Source: Sinorhizobium meliloti 4H41 (GTDB lineage: Bacteria; Pseudomonadota; Alphaproteobacteria; Rhizobiales; Rhizobiaceae). Taken from it: a stretch of DNA of 64,000 bases. Position numbers and translations under genes: made by a program. Below are positions 19,168 to 27,966 of the stretch, one piece after another. How positions within the stretch are numbered: position 1 is the first letter of the stretch; the number at the start of each line of letters is the position of its first letter. A model generated the notes under the pieces. That model did no database searches, was not told where the DNA came from, and worked only from the letters and a program-made list of their open reading frames with translations. Location: NCBI RefSeq assembly GCF_000375585.1, contig NZ_AQWP01000006.1, positions 186,001 through 250,000 on the forward strand, in the 5' to 3' direction.

Positions 19168-20226
19168 ATGACACTGCCGATCGAAACCCCCGCCGTGCTG
19201 GTCGATCTCGATATCGCCCGGCGCAATGTCCTTGCGTTTCAAGCCTATGCCGACCGGAACGGCATCCGCGTGCGCCCGCACATAAAGACCCACAAGCTTC
19301 CGCAGATGGCCGAGCTGCAGCTCGATGCAGGGGCGATCGGCATCACCTGCCAGAAGGTGACGGAGGCGGAGGCGATGGTCGACGGCAGCGCCCGGATCGA
19401 GGATGTGCTGATCACCTACAACCTCCTCGGGACCGAGAAGCTCGCGCGGCTCGCGCGACTCAACGAAAAGGTGACGGTCAGCGTCGTCGCGGACAATGCG
19501 ACCGTCGTCGACGGGCTCGCAGCTTTCTTCGCCGATGCCGGCAAGCCCTTGACCGTACTTGTCGAATGCAACACCGGGGCAGATCGTTGCGGCGTCGGGA
19601 CACCGCCCGAGGCGGCGCGCCTTGCCCGGCGCATAGCCGAGGCACCGGGACTGCGCTTCGGCGGATTGATGACCTATCCGCCGGCCGATGGCGCCGCACG
19701 CGTCCAGACCTTCATGAGCGATGCGAAGCGGCTGATCGAGGCAGAGGGGCTCGAAGTTCCCTGCATTACATCAGGTGGCACGCCCGGTATGATGCAGGCA
19801 GCCGAGGCGCCGATAGCGAGCGAGCACAGGCCGGGTACGTATATCTATAACGACCGGTCGCTGGTTGCCCGTGGCGTGGCGTCATGGGACGACTGCGCCC
19901 TCACCGTTCTCGCGACCGTGGTCTCGGTTCCCAGCGAAAAGCGGGCGATCATCGATGCCGGCAGCAAGGTCCTGACCTCCGACCTGCTGGGTCTCACCGG
20001 CTACGGCCACGTGCTCGGCCGCGACGACATACGTATCGATCAGCTCTCCGAGGAGCATGGCCGCCTCGTCTCGGACGGTCCTATCGGGCTAAAGGTCGGC
20101 GAACAGGTCCGCATCGTTCCGAACCATGCCTGCGTCGTGACCAACATGGTCGACGCGGTCCACGTCATCGAGAGCGGCACGCCAAAAGGAACATGGACGG
20201 TCGTCGCCCGCGGCCGCGTCCTTTGA
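19168..20226 (+). CDS. PLP-dependent D-amino acid aldolase/dehydratase (DSD1 / D-threonine aldolase family)
   Basis: A 352-residue fold-type III (alanine-racemase-like) enzyme. ETPAVLVDLDIARRNV opens the protein, and RPHIKTHK at about residues 37-44 carries the PLP lysine. TSGGTPGM near residue 202 binds the phosphate, and NHACVVTNM near 321 resembles the metal-site region of D-serine dehydratase and D-threonine aldolase. GAGGAAA lies eight bases before the ATG; the upstream in-frame ATG at 19078 has no such site. It cleaves or deaminates a beta-hydroxy D-amino acid, probably the substrate of the divergent importer. Subfamily (dehydratase versus aldolase) is undecided. Confidence 0.82.
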   Translation: MTLPIETPAVLVDLDIARRNVLAFQAYADRNGIRVRPHIKTHKLPQMAELQLDAGAIGITCQKVTEAEAMVDGSARIEDVLITYNLLGTEKLARLARLNEKVTVSVVADNATVVDGLAAFFADAGKPLTVLVECNTGADRCGVGTPPEAARLARRIAEAPGLRFGGLMTYPPADGAARVQTFMSDAKRLIEAEGLEVPCITSGGTPGMMQAAEAPIASEHRPGTYIYNDRSLVARGVASWDDCALTVLATVVSVPSEKRAIIDAGSKVLTSDLLGLTGYGHVLGRDDIRIDQLSEEHGRLVSDGPIGLKVGEQVRIVPNHACVVTNMVDAVHVIESGTPKGTWTVVARGRVL

Positions 20227-20331
20227 GCGGGCTCCCGGTCACGGCGGCGCCTGGTGAGCCTTAAGAGCCCGCCGGGGACCCGAAAACCATTAGTCCACAA
20301 TTTTAGTGCATTTCTAGAATGTCGTGCTATT

Positions 20332-20361
20332 TTATCGGCGGCAGAGAGCCAAGACCGATAA
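20332..20361. other. Weak inverted repeat in the cysP upstream region
   Basis: TTATCGG and CCGATAA lie 16 bases apart in the 266-base gap between the PLP enzyme and cysP. The gap is AT-richer than its surroundings and must hold the sulfate operon promoter. No CysB-type site could be assigned with confidence. Confidence 0.25.
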
Positions 20362-20492
20362 CGGGCACGGCATTCTTTCAGCAGCTCGCATATTGACAGG
20401 ACTTTTCAAAAAACCGCCTCCAGGCGTCATAAGTTTGCGTTGAAGTAGTCTACCAAATCGATAGCTTTATCTGGCAAAAGATGGAGGTCGAA

Positions 20493-21518
20493 ATGAGCTC
20501 GAATAGTCTTGCCGGAATAGTCAAATTAGCGCTTATCGTCGGAAGCCTGCAGCTTGGCTCGATTGGCCTCGCGGCTGCGGACACGACGATCCTGAACGTG
20601 TCCTACGACCCGACTCGGGAACTTTACAAGGAATTCAACGCGGCCTTTGCCGAAAAATGGCAGGCCGACACCGGCGAAACCGTGACGATCCAGACATCGC
20701 ATGGCGGTTCCGGCAAGCAGGCCCGTTCGGTCATCGACGGGCTGGAGGCCGACGTCGTGACGCTGGCCCTCGAAGCGGATATCGACGCGATCGCCAAGGA
20801 AAGCGGCAAAATTCCCGCCGATTGGAAGTCCCGCTTCGATAACAACAGTGCGCCTTACACCTCGACCATCGTCTTCCTCGTCCGCAAGGGCAACCCCAAA
20901 GGCATCAAGGATTGGGGCGATCTCGTCAGGGAGGATGTGCAGGTAATTACGCCCAACCCGAAGACTTCGGGCGGCGCTCGCTGGAACTTCCTGGCCGCCT
21001 GGGCCTGGGCACGTGCCGCCAATAACGGGGACGATGCGAAGGCACAGGAATATGTGGCGCAGCTTTTCAAGCATGTGCCGGTTCTCGACACCGGCGCGCG
21101 CGGCGCGACGACCACCTTCGTCCAGCGCGGCCTTGGCGATGTGTTGCTGGCCTGGGAAAACGAAGCCTATCTGTCACTGGAAGAACTGGGCCCCGACAAT
21201 TTCGACATCGTCACGCCGTCGATCTCGATCAAGGCGGAGCCCCCCGTTGCGCTGGTCGATGGCAACGTCGACAGCAAGGGTAGCCGCAAGGTCGCCGAGG
21301 CCTATCTCGACTATCTCTACAGCGATGTCGGGCAGAAGATCGCGGCCAAACACTACTACCGGCCGTTCAAGCCTGAACTGGCGGATCCCAAGGACACCGC
21401 GCGCTTCGCCGAATTGAAGCTCGTCACGATCGACGACTTCGGCGGCTGGAAGGAAGCTCAGCCGAAATTTTTCGGCGACGGCGGGGTCTTCGATCAGATC
21501 TACAGGCCGGGGCAATGA
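20493..21518 (+). CDS. cysP: Sulfate ABC transporter periplasmic binding protein
   Basis: A 341-residue sulfate/thiosulfate-binding protein (Sbp/CysP). The ATG at 20493 has GGAGG five bases upstream; the in-frame ATG at 20481 contains that site and is rejected. A signal peptide ends near the AAA at residue 29. Family motifs are [53 protein letters not shown] and [20 protein letters not shown]. It captures sulfate for the CysTWA importer. The stop overlaps cysT by four bases. Confidence 0.95.
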   Translation: MSSNSLAGIVKLALIVGSLQLGSIGLAAADTTILNVSYDPTRELYKEFNAAFAEKWQADTGETVTIQTSHGGSGKQARSVIDGLEADVVTLALEADIDAIAKESGKIPADWKSRFDNNSAPYTSTIVFLVRKGNPKGIKDWGDLVREDVQVITPNPKTSGGARWNFLAAWAWARAANNGDDAKAQEYVAQLFKHVPVLDTGARGATTTFVQRGLGDVLLAWENEAYLSLEELGPDNFDIVTPSISIKAEPPVALVDGNVDSKGSRKVAEAYLDYLYSDVGQKIAAKHYYRPFKPELADPKDTARFAELKLVTIDDFGGWKEAQPKFFGDGGVFDQIYRPGQ

Positions 21519-22381
21519 TATCGATGACCGCTCGCAGCAACACGCGGTGGCGATTTCGGCAGCCGAGCGTCATTCCGGGTTTCGGATTGGCGCTCGGCGT
21601 GACGCTGGCATGGCTCACCATCATCGTTCTCATTCCTCTCTCCGGACTGCTGTGGCGCTCGAGCGGCCTCGGATGGTCGAAATTCGTGGAACTGGCGCTT
21701 GACGAGCGCACGGTCAACGCATTGACGATCAGCTTCGGCACGGCCTTCATCGCCGCCGTTGTCAACCTCGTCTTCGGCGTGCTCCTCGCCTGGGTTCTCG
21801 TGCGCTATCGCTTCCCCGGCAAGCGCGTGATCGACGCCATGGTCGATCTGCCCTTCGCCCTGCCGACCGCGGTCGCCGGCATTGCGCTCACGACGCTTTA
21901 TGCGCCGAACGGCTGGATCGGCTCGCTGCTCGCTCCGCTCGGCATCAAGATCGCCTTCACTCCGGCCGGGATCGTCGTGGCGCTGATCTTCGTCGGCTTG
22001 CCCTTCGTCGTGCGTACCGTGCAGCCGATCATGGAAGAGATCGACAAGGAAGTCGAAGAGGCGGCTGCGACCCTCGGCGCCACCCGCTTCCAGACGATCA
22101 GCCGGGTCCTGTTGCCCGGTCTCCTGCCTGCCGGGTTGACCGGCTTCGCACTCGCCTTTGCCCGCGGCGTCGGCGAATATGGTTCGGTGATCTTCATCGC
22201 CGGCAACCTTCCCTATGTCTCGGAGATCGCGCCGCTTCTGATCGTCATCCGCCTCGAGGAATTCAACTATCCGGCAGCAACCGCGATCGCCGCGGTAATG
22301 CTCCTGCTTTCCTTCATGATGCTGCTGGTCATCAATGTGATCCAGGCGTGGAGCAGACGGAGATATGGTTATGGCGCATGA
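21515..22381 (+). CDS. cysT: Sulfate ABC transporter permease CysT
   Basis: A 288-residue inner-membrane permease of the CysT/CysU family. [20 protein letters not shown] is the family hallmark, and the ATPase-contact loop reads [20 protein letters not shown]. The ATG overlaps the cysP stop, with a second in-frame Met three codons later. The 3' end overlaps cysW. It forms the sulfate channel with CysW. Confidence 0.95.
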   Translation: MISMTARSNTRWRFRQPSVIPGFGLALGVTLAWLTIIVLIPLSGLLWRSSGLGWSKFVELALDERTVNALTISFGTAFIAAVVNLVFGVLLAWVLVRYRFPGKRVIDAMVDLPFALPTAVAGIALTTLYAPNGWIGSLLAPLGIKIAFTPAGIVVALIFVGLPFVVRTVQPIMEEIDKEVEEAAATLGATRFQTISRVLLPGLLPAGLTGFALAFARGVGEYGSVIFIAGNLPYVSEIAPLLIVIRLEEFNYPAATAIAAVMLLLSFMMLLVINVIQAWSRRRYGYGA

Positions 22382-23246
22382 TGCCGGCTACGCTTCCAAT
22401 ACGCTTGTCACGGCCGCAACCTCGGAAACGCCGCTTTCACGCGTGGTCCTGACCGCCGTGGCGCTCGGTTTCGTCGCGCTCTTCCTGCTTCTGCCGCTCG
22501 CCACGGTGTTCATCGAGGCGTTCCGCAAAGGAGCGATGGAGTTCTTCACGGCGCTTGGCGATCCCGAGACCTTTTCCGCGATCCGTCTGACACTGCTCGT
22601 CGCCGGGATCGCCGTGCCGCTCAATCTCGTCTTCGGGGTGGCGGCCGCCTGGGCCATCGCGAAATTCGAGTTCAAGGGCAAGGCGTTCCTGACGACGCTG
22701 ATCGACCTGCCCTTCTCCGTCTCGCCAGTGATCTCCGGCCTCGTTTTCGTGCTGCTATTCAGCTCTCACAGCGCGCTCGGACCGATCCTGCAAAGCTACG
22801 GCATCCAGATCCTCTTTGCCGTTCCGGGTCTCGTGCTCGCCACCGTCTTCGTGACCTTCCCCTTCGTCGCGCGTGAATTGATCCCGCTGATGCAGGAACA
22901 GGGAACGGCCGACGAGGAGGCGGCACTTTCGCTGGGCGCCACCGGCTGGCAGACCTTCTGGCATGTGACGCTTCCCAACATAAAATGGGGCCTGCTCTAC
23001 GGCGTGCTTCTCTGCAATGCCCGCGCCATGGGCGAATTCGGTGCGGTCTCGGTCGTGTCCGGCCATATTCGCGGGCAAACGAACACCATGCCGTTGCAGG
23101 TCGAAATCCTCTACAATGAATATAATTTCGTCGCCGCCTTCGCGGTGGCGGCGCTCCTGGCGCTCCTGGCGCTGGTAACGCTCGTTTTGAAGACTGCTCT
23201 TGAACTTCGCTACAGCGACGAGATCGCTGCCAGCCGCAGGCACTGA
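22371..23246 (+). CDS. cysW: Sulfate ABC transporter permease CysW
   Basis: A 291-residue permease. [19 protein letters not shown] and [20 protein letters not shown] match CysW, as does the late segment [20 protein letters not shown]. An ATG at 22365 is in frame, but GGAG sits only two bases before it and eight bases before the ATG at 22371, so I prefer 22371. The start overlaps the end of cysT; the gap to cysA is 15 bases. Confidence 0.94.
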   Translation: MAHDAGYASNTLVTAATSETPLSRVVLTAVALGFVALFLLLPLATVFIEAFRKGAMEFFTALGDPETFSAIRLTLLVAGIAVPLNLVFGVAAAWAIAKFEFKGKAFLTTLIDLPFSVSPVISGLVFVLLFSSHSALGPILQSYGIQILFAVPGLVLATVFVTFPFVARELIPLMQEQGTADEEAALSLGATGWQTFWHVTLPNIKWGLLYGVLLCNARAMGEFGAVSVVSGHIRGQTNTMPLQVEILYNEYNFVAAFAVAALLALLALVTLVLKTALELRYSDEIAASRRH

Positions 23247-23261
23247 AAGGTCCAGACCTCC

Positions 23262-24365
23262 ATGGAAGTCCGCGTCCAGAATATTCGCAAGGAATTTGGC
23301 CGTTTTCCCGCGCTCGAGGACGTTTCCCTCGACATCCGCTCGGGTGAACTGATCGCGCTCCTCGGCCCCTCCGGCTCCGGCAAGACCACGCTGCTCAGGC
23401 TGGTCGCCGGGCTCGAAAGCCCGACCGAAGGCACGATTTTCTTCGGCGACGAGGATGCGTCGAAGAAGACCGTGCAGGAGCGCAACATCGGCTTCGTTTT
23501 CCAGCATTATGCGCTTTTCCGCCACATGACGGTGCTCGACAACGTCGCTTTCGGTCTGAAGGTGCGGCCCGCCAAACGGCGGCCGGCGGCTGCCGACATC
23601 CGCCGCAGGGCGCTCGACCTGCTGGAACTCGTGCAACTCTCCGGGCTGGAGAAACGCTACCCTGCCCAGCTTTCGGGCGGGCAGCGCCAACGCGTCGCAC
23701 TCGCCCGCGCCATGGCCGTCGAACCCAACGTTCTGCTCCTCGACGAGCCCTTCGGCGCGCTCGATGCGCAGGTGCGCAAGGAGCTGAGGCGGTGGCTGCG
23801 CGAAATCCACGATCGCACCGGCCACACCACGATCTTCGTCACTCACGACCAGGAGGAAGCACTCGAGCTTGCCGACCGCGTCGTCGTGATGAGCAAGGGC
23901 GCGATCGAGCAGGTCGGCACGCCCGACGAGATCTATGACCATCCGGTCTCGCCCTTCGTCTACGGCTTCATCGGCCAGTCCAACTGCCTCGACGTCACCC
24001 TCGCCAATGGCGAAATCTGGCATGAGGACCGCCCGATCGGCCTTCGTGCCGGGAACGAACCGGACGGCGCCGCAACCCTCTATTTCCGCCCGCACGACGT
24101 GGAACTCATCGACGGCTGCGGCGGTTGCCTCGCCGGCCTCGTCACGGCCAGCCGGCGCGTGGCGGGCACCCGGCATCTGGAACTCGACCTCGGACGTACG
24201 CACCCTCCGGTCGAGATCGAGCTACCGCCGGAACGGGCCGCCTCCACGGACCACACGCGCATCGCCTTCCGGCCGACGCGATGGAAGCTATTCCGCAAGG
24301 GCGGACAAAAGGAAGCACCGCCGATAGAGGAGGAGGCGCCGGTGCTCGCGGCCACCGGCACGTGA
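23262..24365 (+). CDS. cysA: Sulfate/thiosulfate ABC transporter ATP-binding protein CysA
   Basis: A 367-residue ATPase. Walker A is [20 protein letters not shown], the signature [16 protein letters not shown], Walker [21 protein letters not shown] and the switch [18 protein letters not shown], the CysA pattern. The C-terminal region (about 240-350) is a TOBE-like domain starting near [10 protein letters not shown]. It ends the cysPTWA operon. Together with cysD-cysNC-cysQ at 3175-6778 the window holds both sulfate uptake and activation. Confidence 0.95.
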   Translation: MEVRVQNIRKEFGRFPALEDVSLDIRSGELIALLGPSGSGKTTLLRLVAGLESPTEGTIFFGDEDASKKTVQERNIGFVFQHYALFRHMTVLDNVAFGLKVRPAKRRPAAADIRRRALDLLELVQLSGLEKRYPAQLSGGQRQRVALARAMAVEPNVLLLDEPFGALDAQVRKELRRWLREIHDRTGHTTIFVTHDQEEALELADRVVVMSKGAIEQVGTPDEIYDHPVSPFVYGFIGQSNCLDVTLANGEIWHEDRPIGLRAGNEPDGAATLYFRPHDVELIDGCGGCLAGLVTASRRVAGTRHLELDLGRTHPPVEIELPPERAASTDHTRIAFRPTRWKLFRKGGQKEAPPIEEEAPVLAATGT

Positions 24366-24397
24366 GGCGGTGAACCCGGGCTGTGGAAGCGCGGATT

Positions 24398-24419
24398 CGC
24401 CCGGTCTGGACGCCGGGCG
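24398..24419. terminator. Candidate hairpin after cysA
   Basis: CGCCCGG, eight bases, CCGGGCG: a 7-bp GC stem about 30 bases past the cysA stop. No T run follows, so rho-independent termination is uncertain. Confidence 0.35.
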
Positions 24420-24476
24420 TTGATCTGCCGAATTAATCGGTTCCGATCGAATGAATCCTGCGGTAGAAACCGTCCA

Positions 24477-25841
24477 ATGTCTGTTATCGATGATCTCACG
24501 AGCGCACTCGGCGATGCCGTGCTCACCGGCGACCGGATCGCCGAACGTCACCGCGGCGATGCGAGCCTCACGGGCCGGATCCTCCCCCTGGCGGTCGTTC
24601 GCCCGGCAAGCGTTGCCGAGGTCGCCGACGCGCTGAGGATCTGCAACGCGCATCGCCAGGCCGTGGTGCCGCAGGGTGGCTTGACCGGGCTCGCCGGCGG
24701 CGCCAATCCGTGCGCTGGCGACGTTGCCATTTCGCTGGAGAGACTTTCCGGCATCGAGGAGATCGATGCTGCCGCAGGTACGATGACGGTGCTCGCCGGA
24801 ACACCCCTCGAAGTCGCCCAGCGCGCGGCCGAGGATGCCGGTTTCCTGTTGCCGATCGATCTGGGGGCCCGCGGCTCCTGCCAGATCGGCGGCAATCTGG
24901 CCACGAATGCCGGCGGCATCCGGGTGATCCGCAACGGTGTGGCGCGCGACAATGTGCTGGGGCTCGAGGCCGTTCTTGCGGACGGAACCGTGATTACGTC
25001 GATGAACAAGATGATCAAGAACAACACGGGCTACGACCTGCGGCAGCTCTTCATCGGTTCGGAAGGCACGCTCGGCATCATCACACGGGCGGTATTGCGC
25101 CTGCGCCCGCTACCGGCCGGGCGGCTGACGGCGCTCTGCGCGCTCGACAACTATGAGAATGTCGTCGCTCTGCTCAAGCGGGCACAGAAGGAACTCGCTG
25201 GCCTCTCCGCCTATGAGGCGATGTGGGAGAGCTATTTCCGTTTCAACTGCGAGGCAGAAAAGCTCAGGCTTTTCGAAGCCACTCCCGCTTTCGCCGTCAT
25301 CGTCGAAGAGGACCTGCAAGGCCATGAAGCGGAACGCGAACGGTTCGAAATGTTTCTCGGGCGAGCCCTGGAGGACGGCGTGATCGGCGACGCGCTGATC
25401 GCGCAATCGCAAAAAGAGGCTCAAACCTTCTGGCGTATCCGCGAGGGTCACGCGCTGGATCGGCTGCCCCTGCTTCTCAACTTCGATGTCAGCCTGCCGA
25501 TCGGCGCGATCGGCAGCTTCGCCGACGATTGCGGCACGGCGCTCCGGGCCAAGTTCCCCGAAGCGCACGTGTCGTTCTTCGGCCATGTCGGCGACAGCAA
25601 CCTTCACATCGGCTTTTCCGTTCCAGGCGCAACCGAGGAAACGGCGCACACGGTCGACGCCGTCGTCTACGGACTGGTCGGCACCTATCGCGGCTCGGTT
25701 TCCGCCGAGCACGGGATCGGCCTCCTGAAGCGCGACTTTCTCGATCGCTCCCGCAGTTCGGCGGAACTCGAACTCATGCGGCGCATCAAGAATGCCTTCG
25801 ATCCGAACGGTATTCTCAATGCCGGCAAGGTCGTAGCCTAA
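24477..25841 (+). CDS. FAD-linked 2-hydroxyacid oxidase/dehydrogenase (GlcD/D2HGDH family)
   Basis: A 454-residue flavoprotein of the vanillyl-alcohol-oxidase superfamily. The FAD-binding PCMH domain spans about residues 20-220, with VPQGGLTGLAGGANP, GGNLATNAGGIRVIRNG and LFIGSEGTLGIITRAVLRLR. The C-terminal cap (about 225-450) has GHVGDSNLHIGFSVP and SAEHGIGLLKRDFLDRSRS, with metal-site histidines typical of D-lactate, D-2-hydroxyglutarate and glycolate dehydrogenases. It oxidises a D-2-hydroxyacid. It stands alone, 111 bases after cysA, so its partner pathway is unclear. The ATG at 24477 begins the recognisable domain; no strong ribosome site is seen. Confidence 0.85.
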   Translation: MSVIDDLTSALGDAVLTGDRIAERHRGDASLTGRILPLAVVRPASVAEVADALRICNAHRQAVVPQGGLTGLAGGANPCAGDVAISLERLSGIEEIDAAAGTMTVLAGTPLEVAQRAAEDAGFLLPIDLGARGSCQIGGNLATNAGGIRVIRNGVARDNVLGLEAVLADGTVITSMNKMIKNNTGYDLRQLFIGSEGTLGIITRAVLRLRPLPAGRLTALCALDNYENVVALLKRAQKELAGLSAYEAMWESYFRFNCEAEKLRLFEATPAFAVIVEEDLQGHEAERERFEMFLGRALEDGVIGDALIAQSQKEAQTFWRIREGHALDRLPLLLNFDVSLPIGAIGSFADDCGTALRAKFPEAHVSFFGHVGDSNLHIGFSVPGATEETAHTVDAVVYGLVGTYRGSVSAEHGIGLLKRDFLDRSRSSAELELMRRIKNAFDPNGILNAGKVVA

Positions 25842-25853
25842 GCCTTTTGAATT

Positions 25854-25943
25854 TCATTTTGAGTTTATGACGGCTGCCGCGAGATGGATAATGGCGTTGA
25901 AGCTCTGTCGGTTTGTCGGCATGATGCGCTTGAATTCCTTGAG
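25854..25943 (-). pseudogene. IS5-type transposase C-terminal relic, copy 1
   Basis: Read on the minus strand, a short segment encodes KEFKRIM...NRQSFNAIIHLAAAVINSK followed by a stop. This is the tail typical of IS5-family DDE transposases. Relative to the copy at 38338 it has small deletions around the ALRADKTDQ segment that disturb the frame locally. No inverted repeats or catalytic part remain. A perfect 9-bp hairpin (25970-25993) and a RIME repeat follow. Confidence 0.6.
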
Positions 25944-25969
25944 TACCGACCTTGCGCTGCTGCATGTCT

Positions 25970-25993
25970 CCATTGATCGTAGCCGATCAATGG
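25970..25993. repeat. Perfect 9-bp hairpin between IS relic and RIME copy 2
   Basis: CCATTGATC, loop GTAGCC, GATCAATGG. The equivalent position in the second composite copy also holds a 9-bp palindrome (38439-38458), but of different sequence. Confidence 0.7.
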
Positions 25994-26020
25994 ACAAAAA
26001 CGTGCAATCTCTCCTCCGTT

Positions 26021-26137
26021 CTCATCCCTGTGCTCGTCTCAGGGATGAGAGCAGCGCCGCGTCTGCGGCGCGCGAAGCGTTCTTTCAGCCCAAGGACTTG
26101 GTCTGGCTGGATTCCTGCGACAAGCACAGGAATGAGG
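26021..26137. repeat. RIME-type palindromic repeat, copy 2
   Basis: About 117 bases, from CTCATCCCTGTGCTCGTCTC to CACAGGAATGAGG. It shares GAGAGCAGCGCCGCGTCTGC and TTCTTTCAGCCCAAGGAC with copy 3 at 38503. It ends about 35 bases before the stop of the RES toxin gene. The 330-base stretch 25842-26171 thus holds only the IS relic, a hairpin and this repeat. Confidence 0.85.
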
Positions 26138-26171
26138 AAATCAAACAAGCGGCGGCGGCTGGCCCGAATCT

Positions 26172-26726
26172 TCAAACCCATGAGGCGGGCGATTTCGGCA
26201 GCCGGCCATCGGGGTCGATGACGCCGAGACGCGGTTCTTGCGGACCGTTCCAACGCCAGAGGGCAACACAGGTGCCGCCGGGCGACATGAAGGATGGATA
26301 GATCACCCCATGGAAGTCGCGCGCCAGAAGCTCCGACTGGAGCCTGTGGGTCTCCGGCACCGCGCCCTTGTCGAGCGCATCACGCCATTCGCAGCGATGG
26401 ATCGCCTCATCCACACCAAGCTCCACAAGAAGCCTGACATCCGTGAGGTCCGCGAGCCTCGCCCCCAGCAGCTCGAGCTGCACGATCAGTGCCGGATGCT
26501 GGACGAAACCCTGATTGTATTCGGCCCAGGCGGTGGAAAGCTCGCGCGCGCCATAGATCGCAGGCACGCCGATCGGGTTCCAGCGGCCACCGAAGCGAGC
26601 AGCACCCGCGCCGGATAGCGGCATATGTGCCCAGCGTGGAACGAAGGCGCGCCAGAGCGTTATCGGCTCGACCGACGCCGTCGGTTCCGGATCGGGCCGC
26701 GATGCGGGCGGAATGTGTTTCCTCAT
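26172..26726 (-). CDS. RES-domain toxin (predicted NAD+-degrading)
   Basis: A 184-residue RES-domain protein. LWRAF near residue 24, FGGRWNPIGVPAIYGARELS at 45-64 and AEYNQG near 68 supply the conserved Arg, Tyr and Glu of the family. The C-terminal MSPGGTCVALWRWN supplies the Ser region. Characterised RES toxins (MbcT, ParT) attack NAD+ or phosphoribosyl substrates; the exact activity here is inferred. The start lies six bases after the antitoxin stop on the same strand, giving the usual antitoxin-toxin order. Confidence 0.85.
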   Translation of the reverse strand: MRKHIPPASRPDPEPTASVEPITLWRAFVPRWAHMPLSGAGAARFGGRWNPIGVPAIYGARELSTAWAEYNQGFVQHPALIVQLELLGARLADLTDVRLLVELGVDEAIHRCEWRDALDKGAVPETHRLQSELLARDFHGVIYPSFMSPGGTCVALWRWNGPQEPRLGVIDPDGRLPKSPASWV

Positions 26727-26732
26727 CCCGTC

Positions 26733-27104
26733 TTAAGCGTAGACGCCGGCGCGTACCGATTCGAGATAGGCGAGCACCTTGTCGGCCTTGCCTTCACCGA
26801 CCAGGTCGAATGCCGTCTTGCCGGCCCAGCCGGGAATAGGCTGGTGCTTGAACCAGATGACGGCGCGGGCTTCGTCGCCCGCCATTTCGGAAGCCATGGC
26901 CAGGATGCGGACGACCTTGCTCAAGGCGCTGTCGACCTTCCGGGCGCCGGATTTGGCCGTCAGCGTATTGCGGGCGACACCGATCAGCTTGGCGAGTTCG
27001 GCGAGCGTGACGCCCAATCGGTCCGCGACCAGGCGGGCCGAGAGAAACGGGGAATGATCGTCCCCGAAACGGGCTGCAGGGATCTGGAAATCGAGGGCAA
27101 TCAT
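26733..27104 (-). CDS. Xre/MbcA/ParS-type antitoxin of the RES toxin
   Basis: A 123-residue protein. An Xre-like helix-turn-helix lies at about residues 22-65 (VADRLGVTLAELAKLIGVAR then NTLTAKSG). The toxin-binding DUF2384 domain follows at about 75-123 (WFKHQPIPGWAGKTAFDLVG, ending RAGVYA). The C-terminal tail of such antitoxins plugs the toxin active site. It is first in the pair and should repress its own promoter through the perfect 12-bp inverted repeat just upstream (27107-27155). Confidence 0.87.
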   Translation of the reverse strand: MIALDFQIPAARFGDDHSPFLSARLVADRLGVTLAELAKLIGVARNTLTAKSGARKVDSALSKVVRILAMASEMAGDEARAVIWFKHQPIPGWAGKTAFDLVGEGKADKVLAYLESVRAGVYA

Positions 27105-27106
27105 GA

Positions 27107-27155
27107 GAAATCGATCCTGTTTTGATCGGGTCCCTATAAAAATAGGATCGATTTC
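27107..27155. promoter_or_regulatory. Toxin-antitoxin operator: perfect 12-bp inverted repeat
   Basis: GAAATCGATCCT at 27107-27118 and AGGATCGATTTC at 27144-27155 are exact reverse complements separated by 25 bases. One arm lies directly before the antitoxin ATG over its ribosome site; the other lies between the -35 and -10 hexamers. Dimer or tetramer binding by the antitoxin would block both transcription and translation initiation. Confidence 0.8.
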
Positions 27156-27162
27156 CCGTCAA
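27133..27162 (-). promoter_or_regulatory. Candidate promoter of the toxin-antitoxin operon
   Basis: On the minus strand TTGACG (27157-27162) and TATAGG (27133-27138) are 18 bases apart, with an alternative TTATAG at 17. The upstream operator arm fills the spacer. The start codon lies about 28 bases downstream of the -10. Confidence 0.6.
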
Positions 27163-27180
27163 TTCAAGCGCAATCTCGGC

Positions 27181-27966
27181 TCATAGCCGCCAGGAGGGAT
27201 TGCGCCGTTCAAAGAAGGCCGACACGCCCTCCCGTGCTTCGTCCGTTTCCCAGCTATCGGCAAGCTGTTCTATCGTCGCGGCGATGACGGCGTCGGTGAT
27301 GGGAAGACCCAGCGACCGCGCAAGCCGCTTCGCCCGCCCGGCGGCGCCCGGGGCCGCGACCAGATAGGCCGTCACCGCGGCTTCGACGGCTCCGTCCAGC
27401 ATGGTGCCGTCGACGACCGTCGTCACGAAACCGGCGACCTTCGCCTCCTCCGCACCGAAGATCCGCGCCGACATGAACAGAGGCCGCGCCCGCGCCTCGC
27501 CTGTCCGGGCAACGACATAGGGGCTGATCGTCGCCGGGATCAGCCCGAGGCGCGTCTCGGTCAGGCCGAATTGGGCGCCGGAAGCGGCGATCACCGTGTC
27601 GCAGACGCTGATCAGCCCGACGCCGCCGCCGAAGGCGTTCCCATGCACGCGCGCAATCAGCGGCTTCGGCAGATCGTTCAGCGCCTTCAACATCATCGCA
27701 AGCCGCGTCGCCTCGGCGATCCGCGTCGGCCGGTCGGCGGAAAACTGCTGACGCATCCATTCGAGATCGCCGCCGGCACAGAAACTCTTGCCTTCGGCGT
27801 CAAGAATGACTGCCCTGATCGATGTGTCGGTTGCGAGCCGGCCTGCGACGGCCGTCAATTCGCCGATCATGGTGGCGGAAAGCGCATTGTGCTTTGCCGA
27901 ACGGGCAAGCGTCACCCGGGCGACGCCGCGCTGGTCGATGGCACAGCGGATCGTATCGAAGTTCAT
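27181..27966 (-). CDS. Enoyl-CoA hydratase/isomerase, probable methylglutaconyl-CoA hydratase
   Basis: A 261-residue crotonase-fold enzyme. GKSFCAGGDLEWMRQQF (about residues 59-75) and GNAFGGGVGLISVCDTVIAA (about 107-126) form the CoA site and oxyanion hole; the Glu of TETRLGLIPATISPYV matches the acid/base position. In the leucine pathway this step hydrates 3-methylglutaconyl-CoA to HMG-CoA. The assignment rests mostly on neighbours. The frame is open to 28110, but the ATG at 27966 has GAGGAG upstream and overlaps the hmgL stop. It is the last gene of the operon. Confidence 0.85.
   Translation of the reverse strand: MNFDTIRCAIDQRGVARVTLARSAKHNALSATMIGELTAVAGRLATDTSIRAVILDAEGKSFCAGGDLEWMRQQFSADRPTRIAEATRLAMMLKALNDLPKPLIARVHGNAFGGGVGLISVCDTVIAASGAQFGLTETRLGLIPATISPYVVARTGEARARPLFMSARIFGAEEAKVAGFVTTVVDGTMLDGAVEAAVTAYLVAAPGAAGRAKRLARSLGLPITDAVIAATIEQLADSWETDEAREGVSAFFERRNPSWRL

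Noticed and set aside
25867-26301. Plus-strand frame across the IS relic and RIME
   Set aside because: It is composed of the reverse of the transposase tail and repeat sequence, so not a gene.
26489-27125. Plus-strand frames antisense to the toxin-antitoxin genes
   Set aside because: The RES and DUF2384 domains on the minus strand explain the region.
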